A stretch of DNA of 64,000 nucleotides from assembly GCA_025617745.1 (NCBI GenBank), contig CM046857.1:24273761-24337760 (forward strand), read 5' to 3'. Source of the DNA: Heliocidaris erythrogramma. Taxonomy: Eukaryota > Echinodermata > Echinoidea > Camarodonta > Echinometridae. The notes beneath the pieces were generated by a model. The model saw only the letters and a program-made list of their open reading frames with translations. It was not told where the DNA came from and searched no databases. The first letter of the stretch is position 1. Every line of letters begins with the position of its first letter. Position numbers and translations under genes: made by a program. Positions 10,201 to 22,021 of the stretch are shown in pieces.

Positions 10201-13200
10201 TCGGCACGCACGTCGCCCACAACGTAATCTACAAAACTGTATAAAAGGTAATTAGATGCTTCAAAAAATTTACACATTATGCAAATTTATGCATGAAATT
10301 TTTGCTCTAAATCATTAAAGGAGAATTACCCCCTGATGACAAATTTACTTATATTGGAAGGTGTAATTTATTCCTACTTATTGGCCTAAATCATTTTCTA
10401 ATAAGATATCAGAAAAGGGTATAAATAAAGATATTCCAACACCCGGTATCGTCTCCTACTCATTTACATGGGGGCTGCCATTTTCTTGCTGATTTGGAGT
10501 TGTACATGAACCATTGAGAAATGTTCCAGTCAGGAAGATATTTTTAATCCAAGACCTAAATTGATTTTCTTTATTACCTAAAATCCCATATGTGATGGAA
10601 AATATAAAGTGGTGTTTACATGTATTATAAAAATTAAATCTTTATGATACCTTTAAATTGTCTGGTTTTGCTTAACAAAAATCTATTTTTTGGGGTTTGC
10701 CAAACAGAGCAGAACATAATACAATGTATATGCAGCATGCATTCTGACTTTTCAAGTCCCATTATCCGAAAGCCGGTGAATGCATAGTTTGCCGCTATAG
10801 ATGCTCAGGGAAGAAGCATCCATAAAATTTGAATTAATTTGCTCCGTCCCATACGTCCAATATCGAGAAAATAGATTTCTATTAAGCGAATATCGATTTT
10901 CAACAGAAATATATAAGGAAATCTTCAGTTTAAAAATAAATTGACATATCTATTCTATATTTTTAATCTCAAAGGGGTTTTTAATTTTGAAAAAGGCAAT
11001 ATGGCATTTGGATTAGGAAAATGTTCTTGTACACATTAAAAAAAATGGCAGCCCCCATGTATTGCTAGCAGACGATACATATTGCTAGCAGATGATAAAT
11101 TTTGCTCAGAAAATCTTGATTCGTATCGATCTCGTATATTTTGACGCGAAGCCATATAGCCTAACAAGTAGGAATAAATAACACCTTTGAACACTATCGT
11201 CTTTATTGTTTGAGGTTGATTCTCGTTTAAATAAAGCTCAAAATAAGCTAATTTTTTGGTCAAGACACTCTTTCCAGTATTCTTAGCAAATATACTTGAA
11301 AAAAATTGACTTATGTATTTTTTTTTGTTTAAATTTCTTATGTACTTCTTTGTTTTGTTTACCTTTTGTTTTTTATTGTTTTTTGGATGAAATTTGTCGG
11401 GGATGCTTTCGCGAACATAAACAGCATAAAATTAATTTAAATCAGCTCATCTAAAAATATTCATATATTTCTAAATTTTGGCTGAAAACACATTTTGTAT
11501 TGAAATTATACATGAAATCATGTTTTTGAGCAGTTTTCGGTCTGACGTGAAGTACGAAATGTTGCATAACTTCGGAACCGCATGCCCGGACATCACGAAT
11601 TTGGTCTCACAAAATGCGTGAGATTCGAAAAAAAAAGTCATGAAACGCCGCGGTCACTGCTTTGCGCGTTGCGGACATATCGAGAAACGTCTGGGGGGGG
11701 GGGGGGTGGATTCCACCCCCGGCCCTATTAGGGTTAATGTAATGGGTTAATTCAAGCTCCTCTCTGACTTGGAGGGAGGGGGCTCGGAGGCCCCAGCACC
11801 CTGATCCCGGCCGCGACATGACTGGACCTCGAATCGTGTATAGTATATTTTTTATGTAAAACTTTAGCATTTCATATAATTTATGCAAATTATATGCATA
11901 ATTTAGCAAATATATAGCATTTTTTATTGAAAAAAGGTTTTGGAGATAAAATGTTAGTGCAGTACATTCTTTCTAAACCTTAAAAAACATTACATAAGAA
12001 TACAGTTTGAAAAGTGATTTCAGTATTCTATTTTACAAATTTGTTATGTATTTCTTTGTTTTTCAATTTAATTTTTTTTTTCTATCTGCAGTTAGAATAG
12101 ATGGTAATTACAGCTCAAGGAAGAAATTATAGGTGATGAAGGAGAAACATGAGGAAATGAAGTTTCCAATCCGTTTTATCGGACTAACATTAAGGTCATA
12201 AAAGGTCATAAATGGTCACGTGACTCGGGAACGGTATGACCGATTTTTGTCAACTTGGTGTCAAAAGATGGGCAAGACATTAAAGACAAATCGGAAAGTT
12301 GCGTGGTGTGAATGTAGCGGTTCGAAATGAGCGGCGATTTTTTTTTCGGGGGGGGGGGGTGTACAGTCAGCGTTAAAGAGAACCTGAATCTATTGACCCT
12401 TTTCCTATATATAACAATTTTTGACTCCCAGTTTGGAATTAATATCTCATATTAACAGTTCAGGCAATTTGTATCACAAATGAGCTAGATGTTATCTAAA
12501 GCAGTACAACTAAAGCTACCAAATCAGGAACCATCTGCAGACTACCCCCCCCCCCCCCCACCAACTACATCTTCCCCTACAATATCCCATACCCTATGTC
12601 AACTACTCGTTTTAGGAATAACCTCCCCCTCCACCCCCCCCCCCCCCCCCCCACTACGCCTCCCCACGCCTCCGTATGGCTATGTGCAGTGAGTTGTCAC
12701 TGATTGGGGAGATGTTCATTGTTTTGTGAAGGCATTTTGGTCGGCTATGATCAGCTCGAGTCACAATAAATCTAAATAGTTCCATCCTTAGTCCAATATG
12801 TATAATTTTATTTAATTGGCGTGGTAGCGACGATGGGATATACAATCAAAAGGACTGGTTGCTCATTATACATACTCCCTTGTTTAATATCAACCATCCT
12901 TTTATTGGGGTCATTTGGGGAAGGGGGAGGGGTATCCAAAGGAAGGTAGAATCCTTGGTGACCGTTATGTCTCGGGCACACAGTCCTGAGATCATATTTT
13001 GGCAATAGGTTAATTGACCATACCGCTCAATTTTGTTTTTCTAAAGGTCTTCAGTGGAAACAATGACAGATCTACCCAGGTAACTCACTACTTTGCCCCA
13101 CCGCTGACCACTCGTTTTGTCCGAGTTCTTCCCTCTTTGTGGCATGGACACATCAGCATGCGTTTGGAACTCCTCGGAGTTGGACCTGTAGCAGGTGAGG

Positions 13201-16200
13201 GACGAAAGATTCTAAAACATGCTCCAGCGACAATTACTCCACGGTCATTTTTGCATTATCCAATATCCCAACTTCCACCCTAATAAATTTTAACATTAAT
13301 CCTTCCCTTACCTTACACTTAACGAAACCAAAAATGAAAACCTGTCCTTAACCCTTTACTTCACATGAAACTCAATCACAACAGTAACCCTAACCCTATG
13401 TCTTTGACAAAATATAAGATAGCATGTGTCACTGGATCATGTGTTGGATTATCAGAACTAAATGATTTTAACGTGTTTGTTTTATACACCACTCATCAGG
13501 GCCAAATGGGTCACAAGACTACATTTTACAGACAATTGGAATATAATCAATCTGACTGTATCAATCCTTCTTTCGTTATGTTTCTTGTATATTTTCATTC
13601 TTTTTACCAACAGCCATCTTGAATGACCCTGTTCCGCTTGGACTTGAGAGTGGAGTCATCCCTGATTCAAGTCTGACGGCTTCCAGTGAGTGGAATACTG
13701 ACCGTGGACCAAAGAGAGTTCGTCTCAATCTAGCCAGAGTCGGCAACCTGCGAGGAGCCTGGTCGGCACAAGCAAATAATGTCAACCAGTGGATACAGGT
13801 AAGAATGGATTTTAAGGGGTCATTCAGACATGCTGAATCAAGGAAATGTATTACTGTTAAAGCTCTGTACGGTTTTGGTAGGTTTTGGCAAAGGGGATAT
13901 TAGTAAGATACGTGTTTAATACTTATAGTAGCGTGTTCTTGTACTCATTTGGTATTTCATCTATTTCCGGTGAATTCTGGTGTAAATATATGGAACGCTA
14001 AATCACGGGAATATACTGCCCTACGTCAGGACCTTCCTCCCCGCACAACAATCTTCTGGTTTGGCATGGAAATAATTGTCATTCTGTGTAGTATACACAC
14101 CTTCCTCAGTAGTGTATAGTGCAAACTGCCGTTGTTGGAAGTTTACACCCCTGGCCCGTAATCTAAATTTATTTTTTTGCCTCATGTTTTTTAGTATTCT
14201 ACTTTAGGAGTCGAAATCTTTCCAGCATCTAAGTATTGCTAAAAATTAATATCTTGATGTTATCAACAAAAATAACAAAAATCTGAGAACAGTTTGTAAG
14301 GGCTTACCAAAACCGAATTACCTTTTAAGATTATCATTTCGGAGTTTATTCTTGCTCTTTTTTAAAGACAAAGATTAGGGAGTTCTTGTGAGAGATGTCT
14401 TGTGCACAGTTACCCAAAAGCAGGGTGAATAGGACATCTATGTGACTGGACTCTTAAAGATTTAGAAAAACACATAATTTCCTTTTCCAGGGATGATGCA
14501 CACCCTTGGTTCTCAGTCATGTTTAATGAAAGAAATGGAAATGGTGTACATCGCTCACTGTGCAAAATGGTGTCAAAAAACGCCTTTTCGGTGTTTTCCC
14601 CCTATTCACCTACAAATGGCCATTTTATTTTAGTTCTCTACAAAATGTTGATTTTATGACATATATTAATAGACCTTTAGAGCTTTCATCTTTTTTGTAT
14701 GTAAATACACTATATAATTCTCAGTCATATTAATTATTCTTCGAATCCAAGGGTAACGAAAGGCAACAACCATTAGCCTATAATCATGTTGATAATTGTC
14801 GGCCTATTGCAAATGTATTGAAATTAATCATATTTGATTATTGAGAACACTGTCTGAAAAAGTTGCAGTTTCCTTGCTAGACATTATCCCATGGGGGCTG
14901 CCATTTTCTTTACGAAGTCATGTCAGAGCAGTTCTATTTGTGAGCTACCCACTGACCTGTACACTAGCTACAATGATACTATGATCATCTGTGGAATGCA
15001 TGATCTATATTTCTCTAAACCAATTTTTAGTCGAAATATCTGTTTCTTTTGTTAATAAGCAGGATTTGGTATGCACAAGTTGTTGCTTGGTCAGACAAAG
15101 GTTTGTTAATTCTTCAAAGAAGTGACAAAAACCTATACAACTGCTCTTAGATATCATGTGCGAGACAATGGGGTACCAAGATGGCTGCCATTTTGGGTGG
15201 CTTTAGTTGTACAATAGCAATGCTATTCATTATGCAACATCTTATTGTGTAAAATGGACATGTACTTCTATGACATCAGTTTATCAAAATGGCCGCCCCC
15301 ATGAGATATTAATCTAGCAAGGAATCTGCAAAATTTTGAGATCGTTCTCCTTAACTGAGTAATCAAATCGGGGTATTTTCAAGATATTTTGAACAGGCTG
15401 GCAATTTTCCACATGATTATCGGCTAATGTATGTTGAGTATTCTATTTTTTCTTTTAATATAGATGACCTAAGAATAGGACTCTCCTTAGTCCTGTATGT
15501 ATGTGTACGGAGAATTTACAATTGAAATATTTTCCATGGAGCAGTTGAGCCTAATAGCCAGGAACAATGATACTCGGTTAATACCCGTAATATCTGTGAA
15601 AGAATGTATTTTAGTTGGAAAATATTAGAAGTAAAACATTTTGGTACAATGCTGTTGGTTTGAAAATGTTGTCATGCAGAATGAAAGTCAGTTGATTAAT
15701 AGGATGGTCCTAACGTATTCCTCATTTGAGTTTTCTTTATTTGTTCCAAGGTGGACCTTTTGAACCCTTACCGCATCATTGCTGTGGCAACTCAAGGGCG
15801 TGAGGATGTTAGTCAATGGGTAACAAGCTACAAGATTGCTTGCAGCAATGATGGTGTGACCTTTGATACTGTTCAGGGCATATGTACCAACGCTGGAGCT
15901 GACAGGGTAAGTTACATTGAGATAAATATTATGTTTAACACGTTTCAACTTTCAAAGCAGTATCTGCTTTTCTTTGCGATTTGTTTTTGCTGATCTGTGC
16001 CAATTTTTCTGTAAAGGACTAATGCTATTTTATTCCTCAATCACTGAGGCCTGTTATTGCAGCATGGTGTTTTGGGATTATCCATTTGTCTTTCAAAGAT
16101 TTGAACCAATTTGGGTCAACAGTAATTTTAGTATAAGGTGTACCACAAGAGGCAATTACTTTTTTGTTCAATGACAATGTACAGGTTTTAAAACAACGGT

Positions 16201-17752
16201 GACATTAATGCAGATGACATGGCCTTCATATGTAACTGGATCATCTTTGAATTATTCGAGAAAGTGGATTTATATTTCTTTTTTCATTAAGGTTTTCACA
16301 GGCAATGCTGACCGCAACACTATTGTGACCAACACTCTGCCTGTGCCAGAGGTTTGCCGCTATGTCCGTCTACTACCCGCAACCTGGAGTAGCCACATCA
16401 GCCTTCGTATGGAGCTGTACGGAGAAGGCCCTCTCACAGGTTAGTTTTTTAGTCGTGATCTATCATTTTCCGCAGTGATATTTACTTCAGGTTTCATTTT
16501 GTCAAATGCTTACCACTTGCGATTGGGTTTCAGATAAGGTATATGATTAAGGGCAATCCAACCTTAGTAATACGATGATTTGTGTGTAAGCAGCAAAATG
16601 ATAAGAAATTGGATGGTGGAAGTTTGAAAGAAATGAGACAAGAAGATAGTAAGAAAGTTATGGATGGTTAAAAAATGAGATCACTAAATCTATGCAAATC
16701 TGGTGATTGGATTGTGACGTTTTGGCGGTCAACTCTCCTGCTTTTCATACACAATATCATTAATTAGCTGTTTCTCCTAAGCGCCTTTCCCCCGGGGCAG
16801 TATAATATATTATAGAAAGCATATCATTAGGATCCTACAGACTGATACATTTGTGTGTGTTAAAGCAAATGGGGGAAGTTGTCCGCAACCACGTCAGTTA
16901 CATTATAGATTCGGCCAATTTGAAATTCCATATGTATAGTGATTTTAGAACTTTCCAAAATTCATAATTTTTGTATTCCTTTTCCAATTTCGTTCGAACT
17001 TTCACCAATCTGCTTCTGTGATTTTTTTTGTCTTTCTTTCAGAGCAACTTGCCATTATATAGGGCGGCGTTTCCCTTTAATATAGTAGGTCCAGGAATAA
17101 AGTTAGGTTATCGTGTGCCACAAAAATCTCTAAGCTGGTATCCTGTCAACATATATTAAGAACCTTCTGGCGCAATGCTGATAATAGCCACATTCAAACT
17201 ATCGTTGGAGGCAGTCTATCGCTTATACTACCTTTAGTTAGTTTATGTCAGTCTAATCCCGAAACAAGTATGCCTTAAAAATAGGGTAGTATCAACAAGG
17301 TATTTGCTATGGTGATTCAATGTCCAGAATATTATTGCCATGGGGATGGGGATTGTCCTGGGAGGTAGATGTCCCATCTGGAAATAGGGTAGTGGTCGGT
17401 GTTATTTGCCTCAAGGATAGAGGAAGATGTTCATAGGCAATCGTATTAACCCAGGTGATAACTGACTGGATGGATGGTAAAGGCGTGGTTGTCGGGGGGG
17501 GGGGGGGGGGGGGCTCGGGATAGCTTTAGGGTTAGTTATCTTGATCCAAATGTACATAATATGTGTTACTACTGCAAGAGTGAGACATCTGTTTTCAATC
17601 CAGGCAGTTTTTGGTCAGATAAGTCCTTCAATATATAAATTTAGGTAATTTGGATGGCACTATCAACAGATCATTTAGTTTGTCTCCTGCCCCATCTAGG
17701 CAATACATGTATTTAATCTCTATTTAACTATCCTCTTTATTTTGCAGTGTGA
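6336..17752 (+). CDS. Multi-discoidin (F5/8 type C) protein gene, 3' part, copy A
   Basis: Eleven coding exons: 6336-6544, 7112-7259, 8101-8255, 8604-8777, 9102-9249, 9501-9832, 13047-13194, 13614-13798, 15751-15906, 16292-16439, 17748-17752. They encode about 601 residues: the second half of one F5/8C domain (matching domain 3 of the gene at 40945) and three full domains (4-6), then the stop. F5/8C domains are beta-sandwich ligand-binding modules, usually extracellular, that bind glycans or lipids. All exons are open, phases match and splice sites are GT/AG. No first half-exon, signal peptide or start is visible to the left, so this is either the 3' part of a gene starting outside the window, a truncated duplicate, or a chimeric 3' end. 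Gene against pseudogene is undecided. Confidence 0.8.
6845..6864. repeat. (GT)n microsatellite
   Basis: Ten uninterrupted GT dinucleotides in an intron of copy A. Not present at the corresponding place in copy B. Confidence 0.9.
7305..7479. mobile_element. hAT-like MITE with empty site in copy B
   Basis: 175 bp with ends CAGTGGCCTGGGA and TCCCAGGCGCCTG, flanked by the 8-bp duplication ATCTTGAG (7297-7304 and 7480-7487). Copy B has a single ATCTTGAG at this place (around 52714). The 8-bp duplication and CAG-starting inverted repeats fit the hAT superfamily. A further 200 bp of copy-A-specific T-rich sequence follows to about 7708. Confidence 0.8.
8101..9249 (+). CDS. Copy A, domain 4
   Basis: Exons 8101-8255, 8604-8777 and 9102-9249 encode one complete F5/8C domain beginning LGIEDGRIATTSLSASSCW. 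It has a C-x5-C pair (CWDVNHC). The first intron splits the domain after GAWSAL in phase 0, unlike domains 1-3. A duplicated false exon start lies just upstream of the third exon near 9023-9062. Confidence 0.85.
9501..13194 (+). CDS. Copy A, domain 5
   Basis: Exon 9501-9832 (332 nt) joins what are two exons in the other domains and runs from LGLEDYRIPDSAMTASSQW to the end of the Q-W-V-T-S-Y region. Exon 13047-13194 supplies the TRFVRV...HISMRLEL end. The 3.2-kb intron between them contains the 1.65-kb TTAA transposon at 10085-11733. Confidence 0.85.
10085..11733. mobile_element. TTAA-target (piggyBac-like) element, 1.65 kb, non-autonomous
   Basis: Ends are CCCTAAAAGGGCCGGG and GGCCCTATTAGGG, flanked by TTAA at 10081-10084 and 11734-11737. 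Copy B has the uninterrupted site at 57291-57300 with one TTAA. Near each end is a palindromic GTGGAATCCAC/GTGGATTCCAC followed or preceded by a C or G run. No transposase is encoded. It contains a second TTAA element at 10319-11226. Confidence 0.85.
10319..11226. mobile_element. TTAA family 1 element, nested
   Basis: Ends AGGAGAATTACC and GGTTGATTCTCGT (inverted repeats) between TTAA at 10315-10318 and 11227-11230. It is about 908 bp, shares its full length with copies at 20359-21263 and 32321-33843, and more distantly with 39669-40546. It has subterminal ATGGGGGCTGCCATTTT near the left end and its complement near the right end. Confidence 0.8.
13614..16439 (+). CDS. Copy A, domain 6
   Basis: Exons 13614-13798, 15751-15906 and 16292-16439. 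The domain begins LGLESGVIPDSSLTASSEW; the first intron lies after NQWIQ in phase 0; the last exon carries CRYVRLLPATW and HISLRMELYGEG. The intron 13799-15750 holds a TTAA-type element also present in copy B. Confidence 0.85.
14750..15350. mobile_element. TTAA family 2 element (copy A intron)
   Basis: Corresponds to 60207-60841 in copy B and to 41302-42601. The right end GTTCTCC abuts TTAA (15351); the left end GGGTAACGAAAGGCAAC is degenerate. ATGGGGGCTGCCATTTTC is near the left end and ATGGCCGCCCCCATG near the right. Present in both copies, so older than the duplication. Confidence 0.7.
17748..17752 (+). CDS. Copy A terminal coding exon (stop)
   Basis: After TTTATTTTGCAG the phase-1 G of the previous exon plus TG makes valine, followed by TGA. 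The same structure occurs at 63540-63544. Confidence 0.75.
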
Positions 17753-18220
17753 ATGAACATAGCAGCTGTGCAAGAGCAGTGGAATTGATCGAACTATAAA
17801 CGACATGAATATCATACAAAACTTCTCTTTTCATAAAGTTTATGTATACAGCAAGATGTAGATTATTGCCGAATTTTAGAAAGGGTTTATGGGAATTTGT
17901 GTTCTGGACTTCTTTGTTATTCCGATTTTTTCAAACTTAGCTTTACATTATAAAGTAACCCTATACCCATAGGGATTAAGAGATTTTCATTTCACTATTG
18001 GTGTTGGTGTTATTAGCTATAGGAAATCAATGTGGTAAGTCGAGAAATAGTCAGTAGGAGTAAATCAAAATTTTACAGGCATTATGAAGTACGCTCATAC
18101 AAGCGCAACTTTAGACCTAGACCACCATTAATGAGATGGAACTGCTTTTGCCTTTTATCGGGGCTGAATGAGTCAATGAAATATCCTACCTAATATTCCT
18201 TTAATACATATTTTATGAAT
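17753..18220 (+). other. Putative 3' UTR / flank, copy A
   Basis: Near-identical to 63545-64000. Where copy B has AATAAA (63822), copy A reads AATCAA (18025-18030). No other clear poly(A) signal was identified before 18220. Confidence 0.5.
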
Positions 18221-20354
18221 AAGACATTAGATTAACCGTAGTAAAGACCTAGAGAATTTATATTAATAATTAGGATGACTTCTAAATCAACATGCACAAT
18301 ACAAGTCATGAATCTGATCCGATGAGCGAAATTTGAATGTTTACCATGTACGCCCCGCGCCGTTCGATCCGGCGTCCAGCTGCAGGAGCTTTCCTTGCAG
18401 TGTCCTGATAATAGAAGGTGGATAATTGAACACTCGTATATGTTTCTTGCAATCTATTTGATGCATTAGTTTTATTACATTTGTATTTTATTATTGATGT
18501 GGCTTCCCTGGGTAAACAAAACATATTGTGCGTCTCACAGCATGGGCTGAAAATACTCTTTAATAATGCTTTAGATATTTCAAAATCGTTTCTACTTGTG
18601 GAGGGTGAAGGAATTATGCTCCAATTTATTGTTCAAATATAGACTACTTTCCAAAACATGTGAACAGACTACGTTGTATTTTATTACTTTCAATCGTTTT
18701 CTTATGCATTTATCTTTAATCATACAGCAGTTATTACTAATCCGTTTAAAGGTATGTATCTTCAATTTTTGCTTCCTCATTTAGAACAATTTCATAATTT
18801 TGTTACTTGATGATCGAGTTCACCCTTTTTCTAAAGTGCCTGGGTGGTATTTTGAGAATTTTTGTTTTTAGTGAAAGATTTTTAAATTTTAAATTGCAAC
18901 ATTTCATTCGTGTTTGCACAGATGTCTTTCACAGATGTCTTATGCATACATCAACCAATGATGCCACATAAGTGAACATTTTGTTATGACAATTAAAATC
19001 CTTTCACTAAAATCAAGAAAATGAATCTCAGAATATCACCACTGGTCTCTTTAGTCTTAATGCATCATTCGGATGTGGTATTCACACAAAATAGGAAAAA
19101 GAAGTTGAAAACCAATTATTTGAATCAATGAGACATCGGATATATGAGCTAATACAACATAAAAAAAAACGTCTGGGGATACATTTAAGTGTATAATGAG
19201 AATCGGTTCTACGACCTAAATGAAATAATCTTATGTGGACGGATATGAGAGAAAGAAAGAGGCGCAATGTGTGTTTACGAGACAATAGGTTGTTGAGGTT
19301 GTGTGCGAGTGTGTGTGTGTGTGTAGGCCTATATACTATTGCAGTTTGAAAATTAAAACATATCACTTGAAAAACAGCTATGCACTTTGCAACCAATAAC
19401 TATTCTAATGAATCACTTTTTTATATGGCAACAATTTAAAAGCGGCTACATGGAATCTCTTCGAATTAGTCCTTTCCAAAGATAATTAGTATCTCTGAGT
19501 TGATGTTCCATGTAGGTTTTAAGCGTCATCATCCGTATCATCAATATCGGTATCATTATCATCGTCGTCATTACCGTCATTACCATCATCGTCATCATCA
19601 CCATCGTCATCATTATCACCATGATCATCATCTTCATCGTCAGCATCCCGTCATTGCCGCCACAATATTCTCACTGAAGGATAACATGTATTTTACATTG
19701 CACTACTCTGATGATAATAGACCATTCATTCTATTTAAATACATTTATTTTGTCAAGGGAGCTGTTGTAAAATATTTTGTTTGTAATGCCACATGACAAA
19801 AAAGAAGCAATATTCGGAGGGCCCCTAAAGTGACCCTACTCTGAAAGTCTGAACATCAAATTAGCAAGAATATCGGTTGCTGCAAGACTGTTGTGCATAA
19901 TGCCAATTCAAAATTTCAAGAATATCAAGACAATGGCCGATTTTTTAACCTGAAAGATTAGGTATCCATTAACACTACCCCCCCCCCCTCCTCCTCCTCC
20001 TCGTGATGACCATGTAATTCAGAGCGTTCTCATGAAGGATCCTTCAAGTCCTTGTCGAAAGATCAAGGCACCTGTGCCAAATGTTACTGTAAACACTTTC
20101 TCTTGCTGCTTGGGCAATTAATAAGTTTCTATGATTAATTGTTTTAAGTTTTAAGTTTTTTAAGTTAATGTATTTGTGCTTTGCAAATTATTGTAAGTAT
20201 CTGAGTAGAACAGTGAGTAAAATAGTACAAACACTCTCCTAGAAATATTGTACCCTTGATTTTGTGATTTGCAAATGATTGAATCTATAACAGTGAGTAA
20301 AAAATACAACAAATATTGGACCCGATGTATTGAGGAATTATGTTAAGATCGTCC
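18221..20354. other. Intergenic, no gene; CAT/CGT-rich simple repeat at 19540-19650
   Basis: An imperfect trinucleotide stretch (CATCATCACCATCGTCATCA type) at 19540-19650 makes histidine- or methionine-rich open frames on both strands that are not credible genes. A short GT run lies at 19309-19324. The rest is AT-rich with no recognised element. Confidence 0.6.
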
Positions 20355-20358
20355 TTAA

Positions 20359-21263
20359 AGGAGAATTAACCTCAAACAATAAAGACGATAGTGTTCAAAG
20401 GTGTTATTTATTCCTACTTGTTAGACTATATGGCTTCGCGTCAAAATATACGAGATCGATACGAATCAAGATTTTCTGAGCAAAATTTATCATCTGCTAG
20501 CAATATGTATCGTCTGCTAGCAATACATGGGGGCTGCCATTTTTTTTATGTGTACAAGAAGATTTTCTTAATCCAAATGCCCAATTGCCTTTTTCAAAAT
20601 TAAAAACCCATTTGAGATTAAAAATATAGAATAGATATGTCAATTTATTTTTAAACTGAAGATTTCCTTATATATTTCTGTTGAAAATCGATATTCGCTT
20701 AATATAAATCTATTTTCTAGATACTGTGACGCAATGGACGGAGCAAATTAATTCAAATTTTATGGATGCTTCTTCCCTGAGCATCTATAGCGGCAAACTA
20801 TGCATTCACCTGCTTTCGGATAATGGGACTTGAAAAGTCAGAATGCATGCTGCATATATTATGTTCTGCTCTGTTTGGCAAACCCAAGAAAATAGATTTT
20901 TGTTAAGCAAAACCAGACAATTTAAAAGTATCATTATAAAGATTTAATTTTTATAAATCATGTAAACACCCACTTTATATTTTTCGTCACATATGGGATT
21001 TTAGGTAATGAAGAAAATCAATTTAGGTCTTGGATGCAAAATATCTTCCTGACCGGAACATTTCTCAATGGTTCATGTACAAATCCAAATCAGCAAGAAA
21101 ATGGCAGCCCCCATGTAAATGAGTAGGAGACGATACCGGGTGTTGGAATATCTTTATTTATACCCTTTTCTGATATCTTATTAGAAAATGATTTAGGCCA
21201 ATAAGTAGGAATATATTACACCTTTCAATACAAGTAAATTTGTACTCAGGGGTTAATTCTCCT
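20359..21263. mobile_element. TTAA family 1 element (inverted orientation)
   Basis: Ends AGGAGAATTAACCTC and GGGGTTAATTCTCCT between TTAA at 20355 and 21264. Reverse-complement of the copy at 10319-11226 over its whole length. 905 bp, no transposase. Confidence 0.85.
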
Positions 21264-21668
21264 TTAAACCAGAACTTTCATGCCACCTCTATAATACTGT
21301 GACTGCCAGCCATCTTAGTTTTTCCCGAATACCAGCTTTCTAGTTTCTACATTAGCAAAAAAAAAAAAATAACGCTTTTGTAACTAAAATGTACAAAAAT
21401 TAGATATCCATGAATAAAACTAATCAAATATTTCGAGAACCTGGCTGCCCGAATATGAGGTGGTAATTGCCCTAATATCGGCACTTTCAAAATCCTCAGA
21501 GGGCTGCACCCCCCCCCCCCCCCCCCCCCACACGGTAGTATACACCGATGTTTATGTACTACATATCAAATTTTTCCCAATATTGCTTCCTTTATCAGAA
21601 CTTTATCTTACCTTTAAAGTCATCATCATCGACCTTCCATCAGGTAACCAGGTTCACATTTGGAGAGA

Positions 21669-22021
21669 TTTCTCTTCTCTTCTCTTCTCTTCTCTCTTCT
21701 CTCTTCTCTCTTCTCTCTTCTCTCTTCTCTCTTCTCTCTTCTCTCTTCTCTCTTCTCTCTTCTCTCTTCTCTCTTCTCTCTTCTCTCTTCTCTCTTCTCT
21801 CTTCTCTCTTCTCTCTTCTCTCTTCTCTCTTCTCTCTTCTCTCTTCTCTCTTCTCTCTTCTCTCTTCTCTCTTCTCTCTTCTCTCTTCTCTCTTCTCTCT
21901 TCTCTCTTCTCTCTTCTCTCTTCTCTTCTCTCTTCTCTCTTCTCTCTTCTCTCTTCTCTCTTCTCTCTTCTCTCTTCTCTCTTCTCTCTTCTCTCTTCTC
22001 TCTTCTCTCTTCTCTCTTCTC
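21669..22021. repeat. 7-bp polypyrimidine satellite (TTCTCTC)n
   Basis: About 350 bp of TTCTCTC units, roughly 50 copies, with only a few unit-length changes near the left end and near 21923. The + strand is pure pyrimidine. Long open frames through it on both strands are artefacts of the period. A C run (about 21509-21529) lies just upstream. Confidence 0.95.

Larger units (their letters stand above)
5930..18220 (+). repeat. Segmental duplication, copy A
   Basis: From GTCAGTCACGCACAAAC at 5930 the sequence follows 51419 onward through exons, introns and 3' flank, as far as the second copy extends before the window ends. Exons are near-identical; introns differ by small indels and whole transposon insertions. 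Copy-A-specific insertions are at 7305-7479 and 10085-11733. The left breakpoint falls in the intron inside discoidin domain 3. Confidence 0.9.

Noticed and set aside
19446-19796. Histidine-rich and methionine-rich open frames
   Set aside because: Generated by the imperfect CAT/CGT trinucleotide repeat.
20391-20603. Conserved 70-codon frame shared by several TTAA family 1 copies
   Set aside because: Similar frames at 11036-11263 and 33600-33812 reflect recent common origin of the element; no domain, and it is not kept in the diverged copy at 39669.
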